Source of the DNA: Mansonella perstans
Taxonomy: Eukaryota; Nematoda; Chromadorea; Rhabditida; Onchocercidae
Length of the DNA: 47,647 bases
Assembly (NCBI GenBank): GCA_037074765.1
Contig: JBAMDO010000307.1
Span: 1-47,647 of the forward strand
Direction of reading: 5' to 3'
Shown: positions 1 to 10,021 of the stretch, one piece after another
Position numbering within the stretch: the first letter of the stretch is position 1
Layout of the letters: each line of letters starts with the position of its first letter
Translations under genes and position numbers: made by a program
Notes under the pieces: model-generated
The model's input: only the letters and a program-made list of their open reading frames with translations
What the model was told of the DNA's origin: nothing
Databases searched by the model: none

Positions 1-1586
1 TAAAGGATGCAGATGGAAAAGATATTTCTCTCGAAAAATACAGGTTTGTTAGTAAAAATAGATAATAGTGTTACCTCGACCATAGTATTTTAATTTTTAA
101 TTCATGAGCTAAAATCTAAAATCACTCATTTTTAGTTCACTGTAACGTGTTATGTAAATTATTGGGTTATATCGTATTATTCTCTTTATTCCATAAAATT
201 ATATGTTGACCTAAATTTGGTAGTCGTAGATGTTGAATGTTGATATTTGTAGAAAAGAATTGAGGTTATTTTTCATTAAAATAACTGTATCATGAAATAA
301 CGAAATTTTTTGATCAACTTGAGTCAATTTTAAAGTTAATTTCGATAATTGACGTTAGTGAGTCACTTTTCAAATTATTTGAAAATAAGTGTTGACTAGC
401 TAAGACTAATTTAGTCAGTCCTAATTAGTGGTAGTTTTACCAATGAATAGCATCGAGCGGAATAAATAAGGATTGAGGAGGTGAGCTTTCTCCTGATATG
501 AATGGCTCAATTTGAAATGGTTCAAGAGACTATCTGTCTGCCTTAATCGCACTGGCTACGATCTCTTTCATGACTTTGTTGTTTATCATCGTTCGTCACG
601 AATTTTAACTTTGTCTTATCAATAGTTTTTAATATTGCAGAGATAAACCAGTGATAATTGTAAATGTTGCTTCACAGTGTGGCTTGACAAATTCCAATTA
701 TAATGAGCTCAAAGAATTGATGGAACATTACAAGGATAAAGGTTTAGCAATAGCAGCTTTTCCATGTAATCAGTTTGGCGGACAAGTTTGTTTTTTTTTG
801 AAATTTGTACTCAATGACTTTCCTGCTGATATGTTGAGTAGATTAAACGGTGATTAGTATCGGTCATATATCAATAGTTGACTAATTTAATCAAATATTT
901 GACAAGGTTAAGGTTGACTAATTTTTGAATCCACACAGTTAGTGTATTTGATTTTAGAGAAAAGAAAAAGATTATTGAATTTTCAATGGACTCATTTCGT
1001 TATTCCTAATACATTACTCAACTAGAATAAGTAAATAACAGAAATAAGAATCGGATACCATCTTACTTCACCAGACTACTGGTAATTTGAAACAATCCCG
1101 TAATTTATAATTTCTCAATACGGCTGTTTATTTGGGACAAAAAGCATTTTATTGCTGAAATGATTGTAAAGAATTAGCATTTCTAGGAACCGAAGTGTGA
1201 ATTGGAAGTGAAAAAATTTGTTGCTGAAAAGTTTCATTTCGAACCTGATTTATATGCCAAAATTGATGTTAACGGTAAAAACACAGCACCATTGTTCGAT
1301 TTCTTGAAGCGTGAAAAAGGTGGATTGCTTGGTGATAATATAAAGTGGAATTTTACAAAATTTCTGATTGATCAAAAGGGACATCCGGTTAGTATTATAG
1401 ATTTTTGTTACTTGGTTTTTTTCTGATAAATATTCAGTGGTTCGAGTAGGAGATTTTGTATTTGGGGGAGAAATTCATTTGTGATTTGCTAATTCGCTGC
1501 TCTAAATATTTCAGGTGAAGCGTTATGCACCTACAACTTCACCCAAACATATGATGAAAGATATCGATGGTCTTTTCAAGAGCTGA
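1..1586 (+). CDS. Glutathione peroxidase (phospholipid-hydroperoxide type), 5'-partial
   Basis: Exons: 1-43 (partial), 641-785, 1187-1387, 1515-1586 (stop TGA 1584-1586); all phases agree. Enzymes of this family reduce hydrogen peroxide and lipid hydroperoxides with thiol donors. Exon 2 carries the active-site motif [10 protein letters not shown], in which the peroxidatic residue is an ordinary cysteine codon (TGT) rather than a selenocysteine TGA, followed by FPCNQFGGQ with the conserved glutamine and a second cysteine. Exon 3 has the third active-site element, KWNFTKFL, with the tryptophan. Exon 4 has the family's RYAPTTSP motif and ends shortly after, as in short cytosolic PHGPx-like forms. 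The first exon reads [14 protein letters not shown], the usual start of the fold, so only the extreme N-terminus (and any signal peptide) is missing. Whether the protein is cytosolic, mitochondrial or secreted cannot be judged. A poly(A) signal AATAAA lies at 1785-1790. Confidence 0.95.
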
Positions 1587-1590
1587 AGTT

Positions 1591-2968
1591 GACTCTTGTT
1601 ATCGAAATTTATTACCCGTAATTTGATGAAAAGCGCAATTAGTGCATGTTGTCAAAGATTTGCATTCATTTCTTACCGTTTTCAGCATTCCAATCACTGG
1701 AAAATAACAAGCTTTTCTTGGCAGGAAAAGAACTGGCTTTAAATTAAAATTCTTTTATAAATTTATAAATCCGTCATGATGATCAATAAATAATAAACAG
1801 ACTAAACTCAGTGCAGCTCCTCCTTTGCAGTCTAAAAATACATTATTTTTCTTTTGATTACATTGCAAAAATTTCTGAATTTATGAAATTATGCAACTTT
1901 TAAAGTTAATTTTTTTTACAGCTAAATATTCTAGCTAATTCATTGATTTATCAGAAGTATTTAATACGGTGATCAAAAGATAGGTTGCTTTTTCAGTGAA
2001 TTTGGCTATAATTCCTTTGAAATGTATATAAAATTGAAAATAGCAAAAGCACAGAAATAAATCGTTTGAGTTTTTGAGTATATTATTGCAATCAGCTTAA
2101 CATTTATTAAATAACAGTTACGATATTATGATCCAATTCGAAGAAAACATTTATTTGGAAAAGTTAATTATAAATAAAAATTACATGAACACAGAATTGA
2201 TCCTGTTCCTTCCAGTTTCATTTGCCAAGAGTGCAGGTTAAAGTTCACACGGAACGATGAAGTTTTCAGTTACAGATTTAGTTTTAACATTTTTTCTTCG
2301 ATAATTGATAAAAAAAAATCAAAACACAAAAAGTAATGTTTTAAAAATATGCAAATGTATTACTGTTCATTAAATATGATATTCTTTAACTATAACAAAA
2401 TGTTTCTTGCATATGTATTATATCAAATAGTGATAAAAATTTTTCAAAAAATTAATGCGCAATTAGTAAGATGAAATAAATTAATGTTTTAATGAAAATG
2501 CTCAGTGTTAAAATAGTTATTTCAATTGAAAAATAGCCTTACTGTAATAATTCATATCCTTCAACTAGGAGCATTTAAAAATTTAAAGATTGATAAATTG
2601 ATTTCAAAGGATTAGCATCAGAAATTCAAATATATGCTTCATTTCTTTCTTCTTTCCTATTTGTATATATCTCTGTTTCTGCTCATTCAATTTTTAAACT
2701 ATCAAAGATATTCTAAATTTAAAATTATAAATATGACATTATTGGATGAGAAATGACATATTTTATATGGATTCAAGTAAAATGATCTTTTAAAAAAGCT
2801 AATTAAATTGAAGAAATTGATAATTGTGATGCACTTTAAGTAAAATCTCTTTACTGTAGTTAGTTCAAAAAAAATTTTTTCATTCTATGATGAATGTAAC
2901 TAATGCTTGTTTTATTGTCTAATTGATACTTGTAACTAAGTGAGCAAGAGAATTTGAGAAGTCGGCCA
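1591..2968. other. Intergenic, no gene seen
   Basis: Very AT-rich sequence between the glutathione peroxidase and the left arm of the inverted repeat. The first 200 bases are the probable 3' UTR of the peroxidase. I see no ORF with family motifs, no RNA gene and no clear repeat in the rest. Confidence 0.6.
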
Positions 2969-3337
2969 ATTTGGATCAAATTTCCAGGATAAAGCACAGG
3001 AAGACATTTTGCAAAGTGAATTGAGAATTGCTAAAACTAATTTAAATATTTGTTGACAATATTTTGCAAAAATATTTTCTATTACCTTTCTGAATGAAAT
3101 TCACTTTGTTATCATGCAAAGATAGAATGAATATAATTTAGGAAACAATTCATGAATGGTATAATTATTCATTTATTCTTGTGAAATACAACTATTTTAA
3201 TCAAAAAAAGAAATTTATTAAAATTTACATTATATTTTACAATAAATTTGTTTACAATAAATGTCACATCAATTGAAGGAATGATACCTTCTACAAATAA
3301 GTGATACAAAATTAATGAAATTATACAAACAAAACAA

Positions 3338-3949
3338 TTAATTCAAATGACAAAGTAGCCAATCACTTTTGTCATTTTTCTTTGAATTGAATTGGATAGG
3401 AATATGTTTAAATTGCGAATTTTCGATAGCTTTCTTCTTAGCGGTGATTTTTAGGACTCCTTGATCGGACAACTGAGATTCCAAACTATCCTGGAGCACA
3501 CTCTTTGGTACGGTATACTTTCGGATAAAGTGCCGTTCCACGGAACCGTACTGATCATTTCGTTCCTCATGATGTCCTTCAACAAATAGTCTTCCATCGT
3601 GGATTTTCACCGACAATTCTTCCGGTAGGAAATGCTTCACATTCAATGAGATGCCGAAATTCTCCTTGTCATCAATGACCTGAAAAATATTTTATAGTAT
3701 GCATGAACAAAAAGCTATTGCTGACAAAATTTCAAATTAGAAAACACTAAAATATGCTAAATTAAGCATTAAAGATATGCTTACCTCATCAACGGAATCT
3801 ACATCAGTTGTGTTACATTTCCAGAATGGTTCAATGGAATCCTCAAAGTCCTCCAATAAACTATTGACCAGTCCACCGACGGTGCATCGTCCTCTTTCAA
3901 CTGGGAGATTGCACCATCTTGAATAGGATGGAAAAGCAAATAGCGCCAT
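3338..3949 (-). CDS. Small heat shock protein (HSP16/alpha-crystallin family), left copy
   Basis: Exons 3949-3785 and 3679-3338 with a 105-base intron; 168 residues. Small HSPs are ATP-independent holdases that bind unfolding proteins as large oligomers. Exon 1 encodes a variable N-terminal region of 55 residues. Exon 2 encodes the alpha-crystallin domain (about residues 60-140): ISLNVKHFLPEELSVKI, then DGRLFVEGHHEER, then the family signature SDQGVLKITA, and a C-terminal IPI motif at residues 148-150 (the I-x-I oligomer anchor). The start is the first ATG after TATA and heat shock elements. At the 3' end a run of four A (coding sense; T 3367-3370) instead of five shifts the frame relative to the right copy, so this protein ends in KNDK plus SDWLLCHLN instead of KNDKK. 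Poly(A) signal (TTTATT) at about 3214-3219. Confidence 0.93.
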
Positions 3950-4017
3950 TTACGTCGTCACGTTGCAGTTAGGTCAAAACGTTGAAAATTGCAAGTTACC
4001 ATCTAAAAATCATCGCT

Positions 4018-4026
4018 CTTATATAC
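4018..4026 (-). promoter_or_regulatory. TATA box of left small HSP gene
   Basis: On the minus strand the sequence reads GTATATAAG, about 70 bases upstream of the start codon at 3949. It mirrors the TATA box of the right copy at 5367-5375. Confidence 0.75.
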
Positions 4027-4049
4027 TCCAAGCATAGAATGCGCTAGAT

Positions 4050-4096
4050 TATTCCAGAACATTCTACAATGTTCCAGAATATTCCAAAACATTCCA
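4050..4096 (-). promoter_or_regulatory. Heat shock elements of left small HSP gene
   Basis: Alternating nGAAn/nTTCn units just upstream of the TATA box: on the plus strand ATTCCAGAACATTC and GTTCCAGAATATTCC (4071-4085), continuing into AAAACATTCC. Three or more alternating pentamers are the known binding site of trimeric HSF1, so heat and proteotoxic-stress induction is expected. They mirror 5300-5343 in the other arm. Confidence 0.85.
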
Positions 4097-4245
4097 TTTC
4101 TCATCACGATAGAGCATGGTGCAGAGACGTGATGCATGGCGCAGATGGCAATAGAGCGCGGTGCAGAGACGCAGAGGAGCTGAAATATTTCTCAAGCAAT
4201 GTATTTAATATATAATAGCTTTAAAAATTAATAAATAATTTGTAT

Positions 4246-5154
4246 TTTTTTAAAGTAAATATTTATTTAAGAATTTATTGGTATGAAAAAATACTTTCAA
4301 TTACGAACAGTTATTTTATTTAATTCGAAACACGCAGTGGATGGATCAGAGGAAAAATGCCTTATGTTTGATGCAGACACTTTTCAAGAGTTGGGAGATT
4401 AAGTAATTAATTGCAATTTAAACAATTAATTAAATACAAATAATTAATGAAGTAACATATTAATATGATTTCTAACTTAGGAAGCGTTATAAAGTTGATG
4501 CATGAAGCTATAATTAGCAATGAAGAAGTGAACGATATGTTAAAAATATAAATGATTGATGTTACTATTATAATTCTGATGGAAATGCATTTCTGTGTTA
4601 AAAATCAAAATAAATAATTCGTATTTTAAGAGATGAATGATTCGTTGAAATGGAATGGAAAAGAGAGAAAAGAAAAGAGAAATTATCAGTTCTTATGATT
4701 GGAACATTGGAAAGAACTTGAAAACTGAAAGGACTTAAAAACATTGGAAATGACTTGAAAACTGAAAGGACTTAAAAACATTGAAAAGGACCTGAAATTG
4801 GAAAAGACTTGACAACTAAAAGGACTTGAAAAATTGAAAAAACTTGAAAAAACTGAATGCGATGAGTGTTAGTACAAATGTAATGAATGAGAAACAGATG
4901 TGACAGTCCAACAAATAAAATTCGCAACAAATACTTTGTTTATAGTATGGCAACTTTACCAATTAGCAAACTTTGGTATTTTAATGTTTTGTTTAATATA
5001 AGAATGATTGACTATATTCAATATACTCACAACAATTTCTCATTTCCATTCCATTTCAACAAGTCATTCATTTCTCTCTGCGTGGAACGCAGTTATTTTC
5101 ATATTAAATAAAATATTGAAATACAATTTATTGAAAAGTTATTATAAAAGCATT
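4246..5154. other. Spacer between the two small HSP promoters
   Basis: AT-rich spacer of about 0.9 kb between the repeat arms. It contains a short minisatellite at 4709-4855 and no coding sequence I can support. Both small HSP promoters face away from it, so it may hold shared regulatory sequence, but no further heat shock element cluster stands out. Confidence 0.55.
4709..4855. repeat. 37-bp minisatellite, degenerate
   Basis: Two nearly perfect 37-base units (4709-4745 and 4746-4782), each containing ACTTGAAAACTGAAAGGACT and ending in TTAAAAACATT, are followed by shorter decayed units built on GAAAAGGACTTGA. They lie inside the spacer of the small HSP inverted repeat. Confidence 0.85.
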
Positions 5155-5299
5155 AAAATACAAATTATTTACTAATTTTTAATATTAAATACACTGCTTG
5201 AGAAATATTTCAATTCCTCTGCGTCTCTGCACCACGTTCTATTGCCATTTGCGCCATGCATCATGTCTCTGCACCATGCTCTATCGTGATGAGAAATGG

Positions 5300-5343
5300 A
5301 ATGTTTTGGAATATTCTGGAACATTGTAGAATGTTCTGGAATA
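5300..5343 (+). promoter_or_regulatory. Heat shock elements of right small HSP gene
   Basis: Two dense clusters of alternating pentamers: GGAATATTCTGGAAC (5308-5322) and AGAATGTTCTGGAATA (5328-5343), preceded by AATGTTTTGGAA. This is the HSF1 consensus repeated several times within 45 bases, 25-60 bases upstream of the TATA box. Confidence 0.88.
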
Positions 5344-5366
5344 ATCTAGCGCATTCTATGCTTGGA

Positions 5367-5375
5367 GTATATAAG
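5367..5375 (+). promoter_or_regulatory. TATA box of right small HSP gene
   Basis: GTATATAAG about 80 bases before the start codon at 5447 and just downstream of the heat shock elements, the normal spacing for an inducible nematode hsp-16-type promoter. Confidence 0.78.
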
Positions 5376-5446
5376 AGCGATGATTTTTAGATGGTAACTT
5401 GCAATTTTCAACGTTTTGACCTTCTAACTGCAACGTGACGACGTAA

Positions 5447-6034
5447 ATGGCGCTATTTGCTTTTCCATCCTATTCAAGATGGTGCAATCTCCCAGTTGAA
5501 AGAGGACGATGCACCGTCGGTGGACTGGTCAATAGTTTATTGGAGGACTTTGAGGATTCCATTGAACCATTCTGGAAATGTAACACAACTGATGTAGATT
5601 CCGTTGATGAGGTAAGCATATCTTTAATGCTTAATTTAGCATATTTTAGTGTTTTCTAATTTGAAATTTTGTCAGCAATAGCTTTTTGTTCATGCATACT
5701 ATAAAATATTTTTCAGGTCATTGATGACAAGGAGAATTTCGGCATCTCATTGAATGTGAAGCATTTCCTACCGGAAGAATTGTCGGTGAAAATCCACGAT
5801 GGAAGACTATTTGTTGAAGGACATCATGAGGAACGAAATGATCAGTACGGTTCCGTGGAACGGCACTTTATCCGAAAGTATACCGTACCAAAGAGTGTGC
5901 TCCAGGATAGTTTGGAATCTCAGTTGTCCGATCAAGGAGTCCTAAAAATCACCGCTAAGAAGAAAGCTATCGAAAATTCGCAATTTAAACATATTCCTAT
6001 CCAATTCAATTCAAAGAAAAATGACAAAAAGTGA
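5447..6034 (+). CDS. Small heat shock protein (HSP16/alpha-crystallin family), right copy
   Basis: Exons 5447-5611 and 5717-6034 (stop TGA 6032-6034); 160 residues. It is the mirror of the gene at 3949-3338. The two proteins are identical up to residue 159, with the same N-terminal region, alpha-crystallin domain, GVL signature (129-131) and IPI motif (148-150). A run of five A at 6026-6030 puts a TGA right after KNDKK, so this copy lacks the extra C-terminal residues of the left one. This shorter ending is the more usual sort of short polar tail for the family, so the left copy is more likely the altered one (inference). A poly(A) signal AATAAA lies at 6181-6186. The head-to-head arrangement of the pair resembles the divergent hsp-16 gene pairs known from C. 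elegans. Confidence 0.95.
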
Positions 6035-8427
6035 TTGGCTACTTTGTCATTTGAATTAATTGTTTTGTTTGTATAATTTCATTAATTTTTGTATCACTTA
6101 TTTGTAGAAGGTATCATTCCTTCAATTGATGTGACATTTTATTGTAAACAAATTTATTGTAAAATTGTAATGTAAATTTTAATAAATTTCTTTTTTTGAT
6201 TAAAATAGTTGTATTTCACAAGAATAAATGAATAATTATACCATTCATGAATTGTTTCCTAAATTATATTCATTCTATCTTTGCATGATAACAAAGTGAA
6301 TTTCATTCAGAAAGGTAATAGAAAATATTTTTGCAAAATATTGTCAACAAATATTTAAATTAGTTTTAGCAATTCTCAATTCACTTTGCAAAATGTCTTC
6401 CTATGCTTTGTCCTGGAAATCTGATCCAAATAAAGTGACAACATATGGCCTATTCATCATAGAGTTTTTTTGAGTCTGCTCCATCACTCTTTTAATTGGC
6501 ATCGTTCAATCAAATTAGAAGTCAATTTATTGCACTGCAAAATGTAAATTTGTGTAATTATGAGACTTTCAATTCATAAAACTTTACGTCGTGGAATTTA
6601 ATTGAAAGAAAGATTTGCAGGTGGATTTGTGAATTCGTTAATGTTTAAGCCAAGTTATATATATATATATGCATGTGAAAGTGTGAAAAAAATATGTTGT
6701 GATAAGTTTTAAGGATATAAATTATAATGAAATGAATTTTGAAATGATGTACATTCTTGTGGCGGGAAATTTCGACAAATTTTTTTAAAAAAGTTTCTCA
6801 AATAAATTTGCTTTTTTTTGTTATTTTTTCAATTTTTATGATTGAAGAGATATGGTTGAAGAAGTGAATGAATGAATGTTCATTTTATCCGTCCAATGAT
6901 GAACAATTGGTTCTACTTGGTACGATGTATATGTATTGAATAGCTAAGTCAACCAAATCACTCACCAATCTTTCACTCTTTACTTCGAACAGGCAAAGTA
7001 TCAGATAGTTTTGTGGTGTAGGAATAAGTGGGAGGTAGCAGTAGTAATATACTTTTGCCACATGTTATCATCATTATAACAATCAGTTTGTCTTTATTAT
7101 TTCATTGAACCATATATCCCTCAAATTCAATACTTTTGACCACTATTACCATTTTTTTTCTTTTTTTATATTTTCAAAATGCTTTCAAAATTATAATAAT
7201 TTTTTTTTTTAAACTTTTAAATTTTAGAAATTTAAAAATTAAAGAATTAGATTTAAATTTATTTTCTTGAGAAAAGTTTTGCTCAAAGCAATGATTTCAT
7301 TTTTACAGTGTCCTTTAATGATAATTAACAGCATTTTACTAATATAGCAAATTTTGCTCTCGTTTTTTATTCCTCTTTTCATACGCGCAAATGTTAACAA
7401 AGTTGTTATGCAAACTGGAATATTTTGGATAGTTTATTAATCTATTGAAATTTTGAAAATTATACTAAATATACTTTAATTTTTTGGTGTTGATTACTGC
7501 TTAATCCTTTACCGTACCTATTATTTAAGAAGGTATGAAGTACTGTAGATGGAGTGTTTATAAATCAAATTTCTTTTTTTTGCATCTTCTTCCGTACTGT
7601 TTCCGTCTTTCAGATATTCGGAATTCTTTTCAAATTCAATCACTGATTCCATATGTGATTTTTTTTTTCTTTTGTTCGGAAGTGGCATTTTTCCAATGAA
7701 GTGCTTATCTCTCTATTTCTCTTAATACCCGCAGCGTAGAGTTATGTACTAAATCCTGAATAATTGCAAAATATGTTTAAGTATTCATTCTTACCTTCAT
7801 TTTGATGCAGTAATCAGAGAGGATGCTGCTCCCTCGAAATTTTTTAATTGTAATACTTGAAAAAGTTCAGTTTTTTTTTAGTTGAGGAATTCTTTGATTT
7901 TCATTTTTTTAAATTATAGCTATCAGATGGCTACCTTTTTAAAAACATGTATCTATGGAAGCAGACTGATGTGCATAATTGCCAGTTTTCAAATTTCAGA
8001 AATTTAGTTTCTTTAGTCAAAATTTTTTAACGAAGAAAGCTTTTAGATAAAATGAAGGTGATAAGAAGCTTTGAACTACATTCTATTCATCTCTTTCATA
8101 TTTGTGAACAATCGTTTTTATTTTTTACAAAAAAATTTTTTTTGGAAACGTTAAAAGTGACGGGAAATTTCTGTGGTTACTTCGTTCTGAACAAACAATT
8201 CGATGGGTGAAAAAAAGTTTGAGTTTTAACGACTGACTTCTCCGCTTTATTATTTTTTGGAAGATGTCCCCACAGGGACCGTAATTTTTAATTGTATTGT
8301 TCGCCTAATAGAAATTTCCAGACGGAATGCATTTGAGCTTTTCTAATAGATCATCTAATCAGTAGTCAAATTATTTATTTCATCTATCAATAGATGCAGT
8401 GAAACTTTAAGTATATTAGAAAAGTTG

Positions 8428-8460
8428 AGTTTAAGTCATCATATAGGGATGACTTAAACT
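8428..8460. repeat. Perfect 13-bp hairpin with 7-base loop
   Basis: AGTTTAAGTCATC at 8428-8440 is followed by a loop of seven bases and its exact reverse complement GATGACTTAAACT at 8448-8460. No T-run that would suggest a terminator follows, and no host gene is visible. Confidence 0.85.
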
Positions 8461-9040
8461 GACATACATTATAGAATTTCTTCTAATTATTTCTTAGCAT
8501 TGTTTTCACTGATGAACAAAATGAACAAAATACTTATTCTTATAAGTGAAGTGAACCATTAATTAATAGCATAATTCAACTTAAATCTTCTTCTCCCTGA
8601 TTTCACTATCTTTTTTGAATTAAATGAAGCTTTGGAAATTGCGTTTGAGAAATGCAATTTATGGAATTCCATAAATTTCAAAATCCAGCTTCAGTTTTAT
8701 GCTATCAAACTATCGAAAGTTTTTCGTTATGCCAAAAAAATTCATCAGTAAGAAGCGGGAATGAAATCTTTTATACAACTGGTGCCGTGGCACCGATTTT
8801 TAGAGTACCAAACATAATTAGTGATAAAATGAATAGTTGCTTCAGACATGGATATGCCTATTGAACAGCAGTTATAATTTAATTTAATTCACAATGACAT
8901 TTATCAAGCGTAGTAATTTAATTGGAATTTTATTCTAAATTCTGTCAAATTTTTAGTAAGATCATAAATGACATAAGTAGAATCAGTACTAGAATTTTTT
9001 TTCTGTGCATATCTACTCACAATAATGTGATTGAGTATTC

Positions 9041-9157
9041 CAAAACTGGCGTAGATTCATTTTTCGGGAAGAATTACAAACAACTAATTTATGGACCCCC
9101 CAAAACTGGCATAGATTCATCTGTCGGGAAGAATTACAGATAACTAATCTAAATGAC
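9041..9157. repeat. 60-bp tandem duplication
   Basis: Two adjacent copies begin with CAAAACTGGC at 9041 and 9101 and share GATTCAT..CGGGAAGAATTACA..AACTAAT, with about ten mismatches. Together they form part of a 73-codon open frame, but nothing else suggests coding. Confidence 0.85.
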
Positions 9158-9621
9158 TCATTCGAACTACCTATTATTTAAACTATAGATGATTCACTAC
9201 TTTGTTTCCATGATTAATTAATCTTTACATAATTTGTTTAGCGCATTTATAAAGCAAGCAATATGTTTCTTGCAATACGCTTCATAATCTTCATCTATAT
9301 TGAAGAAATCAAGTCGAATTTTGAGGCAAATTCTGATTTAATAAAAAAGAGACTGATTAATATTAATTGAATCTTAAAACTACTTCCCAGGAATTAGAAT
9401 AAATCTGTCTTCAAGAACGCCGCAGTATTAGCGCACAAACGTATTCGCGTCAAAATCCTTCAGAAGTACGTGGTAGATATAATCTCTTACGTTTGATCGC
9501 TAGCAAGCATTTGTTTAGGAAATAATTAATTTAAAAAGTGTTTTTAGACTAATTTCACGAGTTGCATTACAATTCATATGCAAGCAATCTTATCACTCCA
9601 TATTTGTATCGTACTACTTTG

Positions 9622-9661
9622 AATTTCGATAGACGATTCAAGATCGGTAGCTATCGAAATT
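9622..9661. repeat. Short inverted repeat
   Basis: AATTTCGATAG at 9622-9632 and its exact reverse complement CTATCGAAATT at 9651-9661, separated by 18 bases. Function unknown; chance is possible in AT-rich DNA. Confidence 0.6.
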
Positions 9662-10021
9662 TAACACACACGATTTTCGGGCACTCCCTCTGCATCCCTT
9701 TGTTTTTGTCATTCTGTCTCTTATATCTTTAGATCAGTTGTCAATATTTCGGAAATGTCTTTCAAGTGTATTGATTTGAAATTGCAAAACACCACTTTCA
9801 GAAATGAGCAAATGATTTATTGTTTTTTGTGAGCACAAAAACATGATCATCTGAATAAATGATTAATGATCTCATATTCTGTGAAAGCGAAGAATGATTA
9901 TTGTTGGTTCGACAAATTATGTCAGCAGTTGCTTCTGCAACTTTTAGAAGCCTTTGGAAAGAGGAAGAAAAATGTGCATCAACTTCATTTTGAAAAAATT
10001 CAATTCTTAATAACTTCTCCA

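Larger units (their letters stand above)
2969..6431. repeat. Large inverted repeat carrying two divergent small HSP genes
   Basis: Left arm about 2969-4245 and right arm about 5155-6431 are reverse complements. They start with GATCCAAAT on the outside and fade into AT-rich sequence near the spacer. Coding exons and the 105-base intron are essentially identical between arms. The 3' flanks differ by scattered substitutions and one-base indels, and the 5' UTRs differ by a three-base indel (about 3968-3974 versus 5420-5426). The spacer of about 0.9 kb is not palindromic. The pattern of near-identical genes inside slightly more divergent flanks fits a duplication followed by gene conversion, which is an inference. 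Because the arms do differ, a simple assembly mirror is unlikely. Confidence 0.9.
6432..10021. other. Intergenic region, no gene recognised
   Basis: About 3.6 kb of AT-rich sequence with long T and A runs. The open frames at 8652-8864 and 8922-9143 show no family motif or splice context and are not annotated. The only structured parts are the hairpin at 8428-8460, the 60-bp duplication at 9041-9157 and an 11-bp inverted repeat at 9622-9661. The last few hundred bases may hold the promoter or 5' UTR of the CSPG4-like gene. Confidence 0.6.

Noticed and set aside
4887..5111. 74-codon open frame in the spacer between the small HSP genes
   Set aside because: It is AT-rich, has no family motif, no promoter and no splice support, and is most likely chance.
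2969..6431. Possibility that the small HSP palindrome is an assembly artefact
   Set aside because: The arms differ by several substitutions and indels (for example the three-base indel in the 5' UTR and the A-run length), and the spacer is not mirrored, so a simple mirror artefact is unlikely. Read data would be needed to close the question.
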